This document shows, in pieces, positions 33,811 to 42,285 of a stretch of DNA of 64,000 nucleotides (position 1 is the stretch's first letter; every line of letters begins with the position of its first letter). The notes under the pieces were generated by a model that was not told the origin of the DNA, searched no databases, and was given only the letters and a program-made list of their open reading frames with translations. Source of the stretch: CBDDEC01 sp965198045 (lineage in GTDB: Bacteria; Chloroflexota; Dehalococcoidia; UBA2979); assembly GCA_965198045.1 (NCBI GenBank), contig CBDAOL010000009.1:186001-250000 (forward strand), in the 5' to 3' direction. Both the position numbers and the translations under genes were made by a program.

Positions 33811-35046
33811 ATGCGACGTCGGACCGCGCTGTACGCCCTCGGGGGCTGGATCGTCTTCGCCGTATTCCTGCGGCTCGTGGTCGTGCCCGCCGAGGTGTGC
33901 GGCAACGTGAGCGCGCACTCGTTGCGGGAGGCCTCGGCGGCCGCGAGCGACTGGATCGAGCGCTCGCTGCGGCCGAGCGGGCGCTACGTCTACATCTACG
34001 ACGCCAACACCGACAGCCAGCCCAACCTCTACAACGAAGTGCGCCACGCCGGGGTGACGATGGCGCTCTACCAGTCCGCCGGCCGAGGTGCAGACCAGCG
34101 CGCGTTCGAGACCGCAGACGAGGCGCTCGTCTGGATGCTGGACCATCTCTACCGGCAGGACGGGTGGGCCGCGCTTGCCGACCAGAACGGCGGGCGCGCC
34201 AAGCTCGGCGGCACCGCGTTGATGCTCAACGCTCTCGCCGAACGTCGCCTCGCCACCGGTGGCGACAGCAGCTACGACGAGGTGATGCGGGAGCTGGGCA
34301 GCTTCCTCGTCTGGATGCAGCGCGAGGACGGTGGGTTCCACATCGCCTTCGACGTCGGGCCGCGCGCGCCCGACCTCGTCGGCACGTCGCGGTACTTCCC
34401 GGGCGAGGCGCTGTGGGCGCTGGCTTTGCTGCACGAGGCGCTGCCCGACCCGCAGTGGGAGCAAGCGGCTCGGCGCGCGGCTCGATTCATCTCGACGCTG
34501 CGCGACGACATCGAGGGCGTGGAGTACCCGCCGCTGAACGACCACTGGGCCTCGTACGGCTTCGCGGAGATGGCGGAGTGGGGCCTCGAGGAGCCGGAGA
34601 TCGAGTACGCGCGCCGGCTGGCCGCGCGGTTCGGGTTCCTCGTGCGCACCGAGGCGCAGCTGGAGGGTGGCGGCGTCGCCGCGGCGACGCGAGGCACCAC
34701 GCCCCGGCGCGCGGCGAGCCTCGGGACGTGGGTCGAGGGCATGTCGGCGCTCTGGCGGCTCTCCGTAGCCGACGAACGCCTCTCCGACCTCAGCGACGAC
34801 ATTGCGGAGCGCCTTGCCTGCGCCGGGGCCATCCTCGTGGAGCGCCAGTACGGAGCGGACGAGGCGAGTGAGAGCAGCAACCCGGCGCTCGTCGAGGGCG
34901 CCTGGTTCGTGGATGGAGAGACGCGCATGGACGACCAGCAGCACGCGTTGAGCGGACTGCTCTACGCCGCGGACGCCCTCGACGACCGCGCGAAGCGCGA
35001 GCCGGATGCGCCGCTGGCGACGGCGGCGAACGTGGTGCAGCCGTGA
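33811..35046 (+). CDS. Membrane-anchored alpha/alpha-toroid (glycoside hydrolase / terpene-cyclase-like) protein
   Basis: An N-terminal helix YALGGWIVFAVFLRLVVVP anchors or exports this 411-residue protein. The rest is helical with repeated motifs typical of alpha/alpha barrels: NLYNEVRHAGVTMALYQSA, GGTALMLNALAERRLATG, FLVWMQREDGGFHIAF and YFPGEALWALALLHEAL. The REDGGF turn resembles the QxxDGxW repeats of terpene cyclases and the toroids of sugar epimerases or hydrolases. Catalytic residues cannot be assigned with confidence. Its last codons overlap the next gene (GTGA), indicating translational coupling with the MarC-like membrane protein. Confidence 0.7.
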   Translation: MRRRTALYALGGWIVFAVFLRLVVVPAEVCGNVSAHSLREASAAASDWIERSLRPSGRYVYIYDANTDSQPNLYNEVRHAGVTMALYQSAGRGADQRAFETADEALVWMLDHLYRQDGWAALADQNGGRAKLGGTALMLNALAERRLATGGDSSYDEVMRELGSFLVWMQREDGGFHIAFDVGPRAPDLVGTSRYFPGEALWALALLHEALPDPQWEQAARRAARFISTLRDDIEGVEYPPLNDHWASYGFAEMAEWGLEEPEIEYARRLAARFGFLVRTEAQLEGGGVAAATRGTTPRRAASLGTWVEGMSALWRLSVADERLSDLSDDIAERLACAGAILVERQYGADEASESSNPALVEGAWFVDGETRMDDQQHALSGLLYAADALDDRAKREPDAPLATAANVVQP

Positions 35047-35597
35047 GCGACGCAGTGCTGGTCTTCCTCGCGATGCTCGCGGCGATCAACCCGGCCGCGC
35101 AGGGGGCGCGGCCCGACCCCGCCGAGGGCTCGGAGCGACCGTCGCCGCTGCTCGCGGCGGGCGGCGCAGCCCTCGTCGGTGTGCTCGTGCTGCTCGTGCG
35201 CGAGCCCTTCCTCGACCTGCTCGACATCTCTGGGTCGAGCTTCCAGCTGGCGGCAGGCTTCATCATGATCGCCGCTGGCGTGCCGGTGCTGCTCTACGGC
35301 CGCGCCCAGGCGCTGGACATCGAGGGCGACAGCGAACGCTCCCAGACGGAGGCGCTGGCCTGGTATGCGCTGAGCCCCGCGGTACTTGCCGGCCTCGTCG
35401 CGTTCCCTGACCGCAGCAACCTCGGCATCACGATTGCGGCCTTCGCCGTCGCGCTCGCCGCGGGCGCAGCCGCCTCCACGCTCCGAGCGCGCCGAGGCGA
35501 GCCGCTACCGCTCGCCGCCTCGGCGGCACGCGTGACGGCACTCGTGCTCATGGCGATCGGGGTGTCGCTCGCCGTCTCGGGCGTGCAGAGCATCTAG
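35043..35597 (+). CDS. MarC-like integral membrane protein
   Basis: This 184-residue protein has five to six membrane helices and the MarC/YhgN hallmark near the N-terminus: LVFLAMLAAINPAAQGARP, with the re-entrant INPxxxG signature. FQLAAGFIMIAAGVPVLLYG and the last helix VTALVLMAIGVSLAVSGVQS match the rest of that family, whose function is unknown despite the historical name. The GTG start overlaps the preceding stop (GTGA). It is shorter than typical MarC proteins (about 210 residues), with loops reduced. Confidence 0.7.
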   Translation: MSDAVLVFLAMLAAINPAAQGARPDPAEGSERPSPLLAAGGAALVGVLVLLVREPFLDLLDISGSSFQLAAGFIMIAAGVPVLLYGRAQALDIEGDSERSQTEALAWYALSPAVLAGLVAFPDRSNLGITIAAFAVALAAGAAASTLRARRGEPLPLAASAARVTALVLMAIGVSLAVSGVQSI

Positions 35598-35603
35598 CGG
35601 CGA

Positions 35604-36080
35604 CTAGCCCCGCGTGATCGGGGCGACGATCGCGTCGGTCAACCGCACGAGGTCCGCTGGAGCGAGAGCGATCTCCAGGCCGCGCCGGCCGGCGCTGACG
35701 TGGATGCGATCGTGCTGCTCCGCCGAGGCGTCGACTACGGTCGCGAGCTTGCGACGTTGGCCAAGCGGGGAAATGCCGCCGAGGACGTAGCCGGTCGCCC
35801 GCTCGGCGTGCTTCGCCTCCACCATGGCGGCGCGCCGGCCACCGAGGGCGAGGGCGAACGCCTTGAAGTCGAGCTGCGAGGTCACAGGCACAATCGCGAC
35901 GGCGAGGTCACGGTTGTCGATCTGCGCGACCAGGGTCTTGAACACCTCGGATGGGTCGAGGCCGAGCGCCTCCACCGCCTCCTCGCCGTAGGACTCGTGG
36001 CGCGGGTCGTGCTCGTATTCGAGCAGCTCGAACTCGACGCCTGCGGCGCGGGCGGCCTCGACGGCGCGGGTCGGGCTCAC
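35604..36080 (-). CDS. ybaK: YbaK/EbsC-type Cys-tRNA(Pro) deacylase
   Basis: This 158-residue protein belongs to the YbaK branch of aminoacyl-tRNA editing proteins, which hydrolyse mischarged Cys-tRNA(Pro). Diagnostic segments are SYGEEAVEALGLDPSEVFKT, the catalytic-lysine region DFKAFALALGGRRAAM and GYVLGGISPLGQRRK, and the C-terminal ISAG-like HVSAGRRGLEIAL. Length is normal. It converges with the MarC-like gene, with seven bases between the stops, and lies 13 bases after the DUF35 gene on the same strand, so it may be the last gene of that run. Confidence 0.92.
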   Translation of the reverse strand: MSPTRAVEAARAAGVEFELLEYEHDPRHESYGEEAVEALGLDPSEVFKTLVAQIDNRDLAVAIVPVTSQLDFKAFALALGGRRAAMVEAKHAERATGYVLGGISPLGQRRKLATVVDASAEQHDRIHVSAGRRGLEIALAPADLVRLTDAIVAPITRG

Positions 36081-36093
36081 GGTTGCTTCGCCG

Positions 36094-36591
36094 TCAGGCC
36101 TCGTAGCGCCACAGCTCGCCCTCGGGCGGCTCGTCGCTGAGCACGAAGCGCGGCAGCCCGAGGCCGTCGCCGAGGTCCGCGAACTCGACCTCTACGCGTG
36201 CACCGATGGCGGCTCGCTCGGCGTCCTCGGGGTCGCCGTTGGCATCGACGAGGCTCGAGATCACGCGCAGACCATCGTGCTCGGTGGGCACGCCGCGCTG
36301 CTCGTCGAGTTCGACGAGGACGATCGGGTAGGGCGTTCTGGCTCGATAGGCCGGGTGGATGCCGTGGTGGACCACCTCGTATGAGTAGATCGTGCCCTTG
36401 CCGGAGACTTCCTTCCAGTGCCACTCGAGACCCATGCAGAACGGGCACGCCGGCCCCGGTGGGTAGCGCAGGTGGTCGCACGCGTCGCACTGCTGGAGGA
36501 CGAAGCGACCGTCGCCGGCCGCCTGCAGGTAGCCGAGGTGCTCCGGATCGTTCTCCGGAATGCGGACCGTGACATCGAGGTATTCAGCCAT
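36094..36591 (-). CDS. DUF35 / OB-fold zinc-ribbon acyl-CoA-associated protein (second copy)
   Basis: This 165-residue protein has an N-terminal zinc ribbon (CDACDHLRYPPGPACPFC, two CxxC pairs) and an OB-fold starting GKGTIYSYEVVHHGIH. It lies 42 bases downstream of a thiolase-like gene on the same strand, the usual order for thiolase/DUF35 complexes. Compared with the copy at 8899 it is 27 residues longer, mainly in the acidic insert DANGDPEDAERAAIG, so the two pairs probably act on different substrates. Confidence 0.9.
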   Translation of the reverse strand: MAEYLDVTVRIPENDPEHLGYLQAAGDGRFVLQQCDACDHLRYPPGPACPFCMGLEWHWKEVSGKGTIYSYEVVHHGIHPAYRARTPYPIVLVELDEQRGVPTEHDGLRVISSLVDANGDPEDAERAAIGARVEVEFADLGDGLGLPRFVLSDEPPEGELWRYEA

Positions 36592-36633
36592 CGTTCGTTC
36601 CTTCGCGTCCTCGTCGTCTCGATCGGTCAGCGG

Positions 36634-37848
36634 CTAGTTGTGCATGATCAGAGCGGAGCCGGTGACGGGACTGGCCCAGCCGAGGTTCATCGTCACCTCG
36701 ACGTCTTCGACCTGACGGCAGCCGCCTTCGCTGTAGTCATAGCTGTGCTCGCCCTGCTCCCAGTTTGGGCAGTAGTCGTCCGCCTGGTGGCGCAGCTGGC
36801 GCACGTTCTCCACGACGTGGCTGATGCCGTGCGTGTAGCCCTCGCAGAGGTGCCCGCCCTGCGTGTTGTTCGGCCGCGCGCCACCCAGCTCGATGATGCC
36901 GGACGAGACGTACTCGCCGCCTTCGCCCTCCTCGCAGAAGCCGTAGGCCTCGAGCTGGAGCATCGTGGTGAAGGTGAACGCGTCGTACGAGGCGGTGACG
37001 TCGATGTCTTCCGGCGTGACGCCGGCCTGGCCGAAGACGATGTCCTTCGCGTAGTGCCCGGCCACGCGCGAGATCGGGCCGCGCGTCCAGTGGTAACCGC
37101 CGGGCTGCTCCTTATTGACGCGCCCCGCCACGCCCATGATGTACGCCGGTGAACGGCGCAGATCCCTCGCACGGTCCGCGCTGGTGACGATGATCGCCAC
37201 CCCGTTGTCTGTCTCCACGCAGCAGTCGAGGAGATGGAGCGGCCGCGTGATCCAGCGCGAGTTGACGACATCCTCGACGGTCACGCGGTTCTGGTAGTAC
37301 GCCCGCGGGTTGTTCGAGGCGTGCTTGCTGTGCGCCACCTTCACGTGCGCTACCTGCTCGGAGGTCGTCCCGTACTCGTGCATGTGCCGCATGAACGACG
37401 GTGCGAACGACTGACCGGCGGAGTTCATGCCGTAGATGCCGCCGGTGAGCGAACCGGAGCCGAACACGGGCGCCTGCCGGCCCGTCCCGCCGATGCGCGC
37501 CTCCGTGTAGCCGTTCATCGCGCGGAAGATCGCCACGGTGTGGCACATGCCGACCTCGATCGCGCCCATCGCGAGGCCGATCAGCGCCTCGGTCGAGGAT
37601 CCGCCGCCCGAGCAGTCCATGTAGAAATTGAGCCGGATGCCCAGGTCGCCCGCGACAACCGGCGAGGTGGTCGAGTCGTTCCCGTGATACGAGAGCATGC
37701 CGTCGACATCGCCCGCGCCGAGGCCGGCGTCGAGCATCGCGGAGCGCACGGCCTCGACGCCCAGCGCGCGTGTGGTGCGGCCGGAGTCGCGAGAGAACTC
37801 GGTCATCCCGATGCCGACGACGGCGTACTGGTCCTTCAGTCCTGGCAT
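36634..37848 (-). CDS. Thiolase-fold protein (acetyl-CoA acetyltransferase / Ltp-like), partner of DUF35
   Basis: This 404-residue protein resembles the thiolase-like gene at 7697 in organisation: QYAVVGIGMTEFSRDSGRTT at the start, SYDAFTFTTMLQLEAYGFCE and NNTQGGHLCEGYTHG toward the end. Around the position of the thiolase nucleophile it reads YMDCSGGGSST, so unlike the other copy a cysteine is present nearby, though not in the classic CGSG context. I chose ATG 37848, with AAGGGG about nine bases upstream; a longer frame to 37968 has no support. With its DUF35 partner downstream it likely acts on a CoA ester in side-chain degradation. Retro-aldol or thiolytic chemistry cannot be separated here. 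Confidence 0.87.
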   Translation of the reverse strand: MPGLKDQYAVVGIGMTEFSRDSGRTTRALGVEAVRSAMLDAGLGAGDVDGMLSYHGNDSTTSPVVAGDLGIRLNFYMDCSGGGSSTEALIGLAMGAIEVGMCHTVAIFRAMNGYTEARIGGTGRQAPVFGSGSLTGGIYGMNSAGQSFAPSFMRHMHEYGTTSEQVAHVKVAHSKHASNNPRAYYQNRVTVEDVVNSRWITRPLHLLDCCVETDNGVAIIVTSADRARDLRRSPAYIMGVAGRVNKEQPGGYHWTRGPISRVAGHYAKDIVFGQAGVTPEDIDVTASYDAFTFTTMLQLEAYGFCEEGEGGEYVSSGIIELGGARPNNTQGGHLCEGYTHGISHVVENVRQLRHQADDYCPNWEQGEHSYDYSEGGCRQVEDVEVTMNLGWASPVTGSALIMHN

Positions 37849-37930
37849 GGGCTCACCCCTTCGCTGGCGGACGTGGCGTCGCCGCGCCCGATGCATAGCA
37901 CATCGACGCGACGACTCGACCGCCGCTCGG

Positions 37931-38329
37931 TTAGTCCGAGGCCTCGACGAGCTGCATGAGGACGCCACCGGCTGCGCGGGGGTGGACGAAGACCTGGCCG
38001 GTCACCTCGTTGCCCTCGCCGGGGTCGCCGATGAGCTGGACGCCCTGCCCACGCAGCTCTGTCAGCGTCGCCGCGAGGTCGTCGACGCGCATCGCCAGCA
38101 GGTACATGCCGCCGCCGCGCTCGACGTGGCGGGCGACCGGGCCAGAATCGTTGGTCGGCTGCACGAGCTCGACGGTCGTGTCGGCAAACTCGAAGTGGGC
38201 GGTGAGGAAGCCCGCGCCCAGTGGCTCGCCCTGGCGGCTGACTTCGCGACCGAGGATGGTCTGGTACTGCTCGAGCCCCGCCGCCATGTCCGGCACTGAA
38301 ATCACGATGTGGTCGACTCCGCGGAACAT
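37931..38329 (-). CDS. VOC/glyoxalase-fold protein, methylmalonyl-CoA epimerase-like
   Basis: This 132-residue protein is a vicinal-oxygen-chelate domain protein. FRGVDHIVISVPDMAAGLEQ gives the first metal-ligand His (DHIV), TAHFEFADTTVELVQP the Glu ligand region, and GQVFVHPRAAGGVLMQLVE the C-terminal His and Glu. This spacing is shared with methylmalonyl-CoA epimerases and lactoylglutathione-lyase-like proteins. Its place beside the thiolase/DUF35 pair and an SDR fits CoA-ester metabolism such as propionate handling. Epimerase activity is an inference. Confidence 0.85.
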   Translation of the reverse strand: MFRGVDHIVISVPDMAAGLEQYQTILGREVSRQGEPLGAGFLTAHFEFADTTVELVQPTNDSGPVARHVERGGGMYLLAMRVDDLAATLTELRGQGVQLIGDPGEGNEVTGQVFVHPRAAGGVLMQLVEASD

Positions 38330-38402
38330 CGCCCCGCCTCTCTCCTGCGTGTTCGTGGGCGGTGAGCTTACCCTCGATCGTCACGCGGGGCGCTCGCGGA
38401 CC

Positions 38403-39218
38403 TCAGTGCAGACGGAGCACGTTGCCCGTCACGAGGTAGGCCTCCTCCGAGCACAGCCAGGCGATCACGTTCGCGACCTCCTCGGGCTGAGCGACGCGGA
38501 AGAGGTCGACGCGCCGGTCGATCTCTTCTTGTACCGCGGCGGTGACCCACCCGGTGTCCGTGACGGGCGGGTAGACCATGTTCGCCGTCACGCCCGCGGG
38601 GCCGAGCTCGAACGCGGCGGACATCGTGTAGTTCTCAAGCGCCGATTTCGCCGCGCCGTAGGAGACTTCACCGGGGAAGCCCTGCGGGCCGCCCGAGGTC
38701 ATCCCAACGATGCGTCCCCAGCCCGCCCCCGCCTCGCGGTGGCGGCGTGCGAACTCGGCGATCATCATCGCCCCGCCGCGCACGTCGATGGCGAACTGGC
38801 GGTCGATCGTCGAGGCGGAGACTGACGCCATGTTGCGGCCGCCACGGTCGACGCTCTCTCCGGTGAAGCTGTCGGCCAGCCAGCCGGTCGCGTTGTTGAC
38901 CAGGATGTCGACGCGACCGAACTCCGCCTTCGCGGCATCGAAGAGACGCTCCGGCGTCGCCTCGTCGGTCAAGTCCGCCTCGATCGCCAGGGCGCGCCCG
39001 CCGGCCGCGTGGATCGCGTCGAGCACCGCGCTCGCGTCCTGTGCGCGACGGTCGCGGTAGAGCTGCGGGATGCCTGCGTCCTTCTCGTCTTCGAGGCGCC
39101 AGTACGAGACCAGCACCGCCGTCCCGGTCGCGGCGAGCGCCGAGGCGGTGGCGGCGCCAATCCCGTGGTTCGCTCCGGTCACGATCGCGACGTGCCCATT
39201 CGGTTCGATCTGGGGCAT
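38403..39218 (-). CDS. SDR-family oxidoreductase
   Basis: This 271-residue protein is a classical short-chain dehydrogenase/reductase. The NAD(P)-binding motif is TGANHGIG (residues 14-21), the NNAxG motif appears as VDILVNNATGW, the catalytic Ser lies in IVGMTSGGPQG and the Tyr/Lys pair in SYGAAKSALENY. Substrate class cannot be told. It follows the tendency of this neighbourhood (thiolase, DUF35, VOC) toward beta-oxidation-like chemistry, so a 3-hydroxyacyl-CoA or hydroxysteroid substrate is conceivable. The C-terminus EEAYLVTGNVLRLH is typical of the family. Confidence 0.9.
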   Translation of the reverse strand: MPQIEPNGHVAIVTGANHGIGAATASALAATGTAVLVSYWRLEDEKDAGIPQLYRDRRAQDASAVLDAIHAAGGRALAIEADLTDEATPERLFDAAKAEFGRVDILVNNATGWLADSFTGESVDRGGRNMASVSASTIDRQFAIDVRGGAMMIAEFARRHREAGAGWGRIVGMTSGGPQGFPGEVSYGAAKSALENYTMSAAFELGPAGVTANMVYPPVTDTGWVTAAVQEEIDRRVDLFRVAQPEEVANVIAWLCSEEAYLVTGNVLRLH

Positions 39219-39300
39219 CGCTCACTCCTCGGACGCGCGCAAACCTCGAGGTTCCGCTCGCGCGTATCATGCGCCAGCACTGCGAGCAGAGGGAGGCACG

Positions 39301-39620
39301 ATGCTCTACGAACTGCGGATTTACACGACGATGCCGGGCAAGATAGGGGCGTTGCAGGCCGAGACTACACCACTGCGCTGTTCGAGAAGCACGGCATCAA
39401 GAACGTCGGCTACTGGACGAACGCCGTCGGCGGCCGCAGCGACGAACTCTGGTACCTCCTCGCGTACGAAGACGCCGCCGCACGCGACGCCTCCTGGCGG
39501 GGCTTTGTCACCGACGAGGAGTGGAATCGCGTCCGCGCAGAGTCCGAGGAGGATGGTCCGCTGGTTCACCACATCGAGAACCGCTACCTGCGCCCCACGG
39601 ACTTCTCGGCGCTGGGCTAG
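39301..39620 (+). pseudogene. NIPSNAP-family protein, frameshifted near its start
   Basis: From ATG 39301 (behind GGGAGG) the frame begins MLYELRIYTTMPGKIGALQA, the first strand of a NIPSNAP dimeric alpha/beta barrel, then goes out of phase. In the adjacent frame the protein continues RDYTTALFEKHGIKNVGYWT, DELWYLLAYEDAAARDASWR and SEEDGPLVHHIENRYLRPTD to the stop at 39620. One small deletion near 39361 separates the halves. NIPSNAP proteins are about 105 residues and the joined product fits. The function of bacterial NIPSNAP proteins is mostly unknown; they often sit in catabolic clusters. Confidence 0.8.
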
Positions 39621-39626
39621 CGCGAG

Positions 39627-39914
39627 CTACTCAGTCGTCGGCGGGTCCTCGATCGAGCTGAACGCTATCTCAGGCGGTCCGATGGTGCGCGAGGGGCGGT
39701 AACTGAACGGCCGGCTCAGCACGACGCGGTACAGGCTGTCCTCGACGCGGAGCATGTACGGCCCCGGGCCAACCGAGAAGCGACGGAGGGCGCCGCTGTA
39801 GCTGGTGAAGCGTCCCCGCCAGCTCTGGTCAGCCGTTTCGAGGGCGATGCGGCCGGTGCATAGCTCGTTGCCGTCGAGGTCGAGGAGCGTGGCCACGGCG
39901 ATTTCAGTTGGCAT
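39627..39914 (-). CDS. Small uncharacterised beta-rich protein, paralogue of 40493-40792
   Basis: This protein of about 95 residues has the pattern WRGRFTSYSGALRRFSVGPG, PYMLRVEDSLYRVVLSR and FSYRPSRTIGPPEIAFSSIE. The same spacing of WxGxF, PGxYxLR and a final PxIxFxS is found in the gene at 40493-40792, so the two are distant paralogues. The ATG at 39914 gives MPTEIAVATLL. An upstream in-frame ATG at 39971 is possible. Mostly beta strands are expected. No function is known. It may be specific to this lineage. Confidence 0.6.
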   Translation of the reverse strand: MPTEIAVATLLDLDGNELCTGRIALETADQSWRGRFTSYSGALRRFSVGPGPYMLRVEDSLYRVVLSRPFSYRPSRTIGPPEIAFSSIEDPPTTE

Positions 39915-40029
39915 CTGAGCACCCCGAACCTGCTGCACGTCCACCATATGTGCGGCCTGTGGTCCTGCCAACTGAGCGTCGTCGCGATGCGTAATATGCC
40001 CTCCAGGTCGGAGTGACCCCTCTTAGCCT

Positions 40030-40263
40030 CTAGCCGAAGCTCGCGGAGAGTGCCTGTAGCTCCGCGTAGCCTTCGGCGAAGGCGCCGCTGCCGAGGAACG
40101 CCACGAGGGCGGCGATGATCACGCCCGGGATCAGATAGGCGAGCTTGCGGAAGCGACCGTCCCAGGCCTCGGCGCGGCGTCGGTTCTGGACGTCGCCGGC
40201 CCACATCTTCGCTAACTCAAAGGCGGCGCGGTCTCCGCCGGTTCGCAAGCTCTGATCGCTCAT
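40030..40263 (-). CDS. Small single-helix membrane protein (77 residues)
   Basis: The product begins MSDQSLRTGGDRAAFELAKM, with an amphipathic stretch to about residue 40, then one membrane helix LAYLIPGVIIAALVAFLGSG and a short tail. GAGGGGG lies about six bases before the ATG at 40263, supporting this start rather than the upstream ATG at 40353. It lies between the two paralogous beta-rich genes. No family is recognised. Confidence 0.55.
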   Translation of the reverse strand: MSDQSLRTGGDRAAFELAKMWAGDVQNRRRAEAWDGRFRKLAYLIPGVIIAALVAFLGSGAFAEGYAELQALSASFG

Positions 40264-40492
40264 CGTGACCCCCTCGGTCGGGCATGCGGATGGTCGCTGT
40301 CCAGTTCGTTTATGGCGTCCGAGGCCACTGCGAGTGTCAGAAAGTGTCGACATCCGTCAGAGATGTGCTTGTCCCCGTCGGATCGCGATGTCGCCATGCA
40401 GCGACCGGATACCGGCGCTGACCTAACTGGCCAAACCGACGCAACGCCGCGCCGCCTCCGCGCCATGATCCGCTCGACGAGGGGGGAGCGAC

Positions 40493-40792
40493 ATGCTGCA
40501 CGACGAGATCCAGGACGGCGAGTTGATGACGATGGAAGGTGAACCGCTGTTGAGTGGCACGATCCGCATCACTCGAGGACTCAGCCTACGACTCTGGACG
40601 GGGCAGTTCGCCCATTACGATGACGCGCCCAACTTCACCCTCATGCCTGGGCGCTATCTCCTCCGGCATGGCAGCGCAGTCGACCTGGTCGAACTGAAGA
40701 AGGGCTATTCGCTGCGCGGGTCGCCCACACTGGCGCCGCCGCGCGTCGTCTTCAACTCGGTCGTTGAGGCAGGCGAGCGCGTCGAGTACTAG
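40493..40792 (+). CDS. Small uncharacterised beta-rich protein, paralogue of 39627-39914
   Basis: This 99-residue protein reads IRITRGLSLRLWTGQFAHYD, MPGRYLLRHGSAVDLVELKK and PTLAPPRVVFNSVVEA, sharing spacing with the gene at 39627-39914. GGGGGGAG ends about four bases before the ATG. No motif suggests catalysis. A ligand- or protein-binding beta domain is the most that can be said. Confidence 0.6.
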   Translation: MLHDEIQDGELMTMEGEPLLSGTIRITRGLSLRLWTGQFAHYDDAPNFTLMPGRYLLRHGSAVDLVELKKGYSLRGSPTLAPPRVVFNSVVEAGERVEY

Positions 40793-40827
40793 CGCCGGAC
40801 GATCGGGCGCGCTGTTAGCATCGCGCC

Positions 40828-42198
40828 ATGAACACCACGGCCTTCGACGAGCTCTGGGCGCTCACCTCCGGCGACCCCGAAGCCACCACGCGCCTCCACG
40901 AGTCTGGACCGGAGCACCTGCTGCCTTCTCCCTTCGCGGTGACGGAGGCTGCAGCGCAGTCGGTCGGCGCTTCCGCGCTTGCGGCCGCCGAGTTCCACGC
41001 GGCGCGTGGCGGCGGCACGCAGGCGGTGCGCCTCGAACGGGGGCACGCCGCCGCCGCGTTCTCGGCCACACAGGTGCTGCGCCTCCTCGACGAGCGGATC
41101 GAGATGTGGGCGCCGATTTCCGGCACCTACGAGGCGCGCGACGGACGTTACGTAAAGCTCCATTGCAACTTTCCACACCACGAGTCTGGCGTCACGAGCC
41201 ACCTCGGCGTGCCCGCTGAGCGCGAGGCGGTCGCCGACGCCGTCCTACAGCGTGACGCCTTCGAGCTCGAGTCGGAGCTGGTCGAGCAGGGACTGATCGC
41301 GGCCGTCTGTCGCACCATCGACGAGTGGTCGCAACACCCCCATGCCGAGGCGACCGACGGACTGCCGGTCCTCGAGTTGCTGCGCAACGGGGAGGCGCCC
41401 CCTGCCGAGCGACCCGCCGCCACCCGACCGCTCGAGGGTGTCCGCGTCCTCGACTGTTCGCGCGTCCTGGCCGGGCCGGTCGGCGGCCAAACGCTGGCGA
41501 GTCACGGCGCCGAGGTGCTGCGCATCGGCGCCGAGCACCTGCCGACCATGCCGGGCGGGATCCGCTCGACCGGGTTCGGCAAGCGCAACGCCGACCTCGA
41601 TCTACGGACCTCCGACGACCGCACCACCTTCGCGCGCCTGGTCACCGAGGCCGACGTGGTGATCGACGCCTACCGCCCGGATGCCCTGGCGCAGTACGGA
41701 TTCAGCGCCGAGCGGCTGGCCGAGCTGCGCCCCGGGCTCGTCGTCGTGCAGCTCTGCGCGTTCGACTGGGAGGGGCCGTGGGGCGGACGCCGCGGCTACG
41801 ACTCGATCGTCCAGTCGACGACCGGCATCTCTATGGCCGGCGCCGAGGCCTACGCGAGCGAGCGCCCGGTGCCGCTGCCGGTGCAGGCGCTCGATTACGC
41901 GACGGGGTTCCTCGTGGCCTACACGGCGATCCGCGGGCTGCACCGGCAGCTCCTCGAGGGTGGCAGTTGGCACGCTCGAGTCTCCCTGCTCCGCACCCGC
42001 AACTGGCTGGTCGGGCTCGGCGAGGGCGACCCGGACGTGGAGCGCCCGACGTTCGAGGAGTACCTCCAGGAGGTGGACTCGGACTTCGGACGATTGCGTG
42101 CGGTGACGGCGCCGGGCGGACTGGAGGCGACGCCGCCACGCTGGGAGCTTGCACCCACACTCATGGGCTCGAGTGAGCCTCGATGGCTGGAGCGCTGA
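40828..42198 (+). CDS. CaiB/BaiF (class III) CoA-transferase family protein
   Basis: This 456-residue protein belongs to the class III CoA-transferase family, which moves CoA between carboxylic acids. The typical start LEGVRVLDCSRVLAGPVGGQ appears only at about residue 203, after an N-terminal domain that itself resembles the C-terminal half of the fold (GTYEARDGRYVKLHCNFPHH), so the order of segments is circularly permuted or the two halves are from tandem domains. ADVVIDAYRPDALAQYGFSA and GYDSIVQSTTGIS are normal. At the catalytic Asp position (VDVSL in classic members) it reads ARVSLLRT, so the Asp is absent. Function as a transferase is therefore uncertain. Confidence 0.8.
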   Translation: MNTTAFDELWALTSGDPEATTRLHESGPEHLLPSPFAVTEAAAQSVGASALAAAEFHAARGGGTQAVRLERGHAAAAFSATQVLRLLDERIEMWAPISGTYEARDGRYVKLHCNFPHHESGVTSHLGVPAEREAVADAVLQRDAFELESELVEQGLIAAVCRTIDEWSQHPHAEATDGLPVLELLRNGEAPPAERPAATRPLEGVRVLDCSRVLAGPVGGQTLASHGAEVLRIGAEHLPTMPGGIRSTGFGKRNADLDLRTSDDRTTFARLVTEADVVIDAYRPDALAQYGFSAERLAELRPGLVVVQLCAFDWEGPWGGRRGYDSIVQSTTGISMAGAEAYASERPVPLPVQALDYATGFLVAYTAIRGLHRQLLEGGSWHARVSLLRTRNWLVGLGEGDPDVERPTFEEYLQEVDSDFGRLRAVTAPGGLEATPPRWELAPTLMGSSEPRWLER

Positions 42199-42253
42199 GG
42201 ACGGCGGGACGTGCAGAGAGCGAGACGCCCGGCACAGGGAATCTCGCTCTCGA

Positions 42254-42285
42254 GTGGGGTGAGGGGGTTCTGACTCTCGCCCCAC
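42254..42285 (+). terminator. Hairpin downstream of the CoA-transferase gene
   Basis: GTGGGGTGAG pairs with CTCGCCCCAC (one G-U pair) around a 12-base loop, about 55 bases after the stop at 42198. There is no T-run. Confidence 0.35.

Noticed and set aside
33661..34944. A 427-codon minus-strand frame opposite the toroid protein
   Set aside because: Antisense shadow caused by high GC; no motif and no ribosome binding site.
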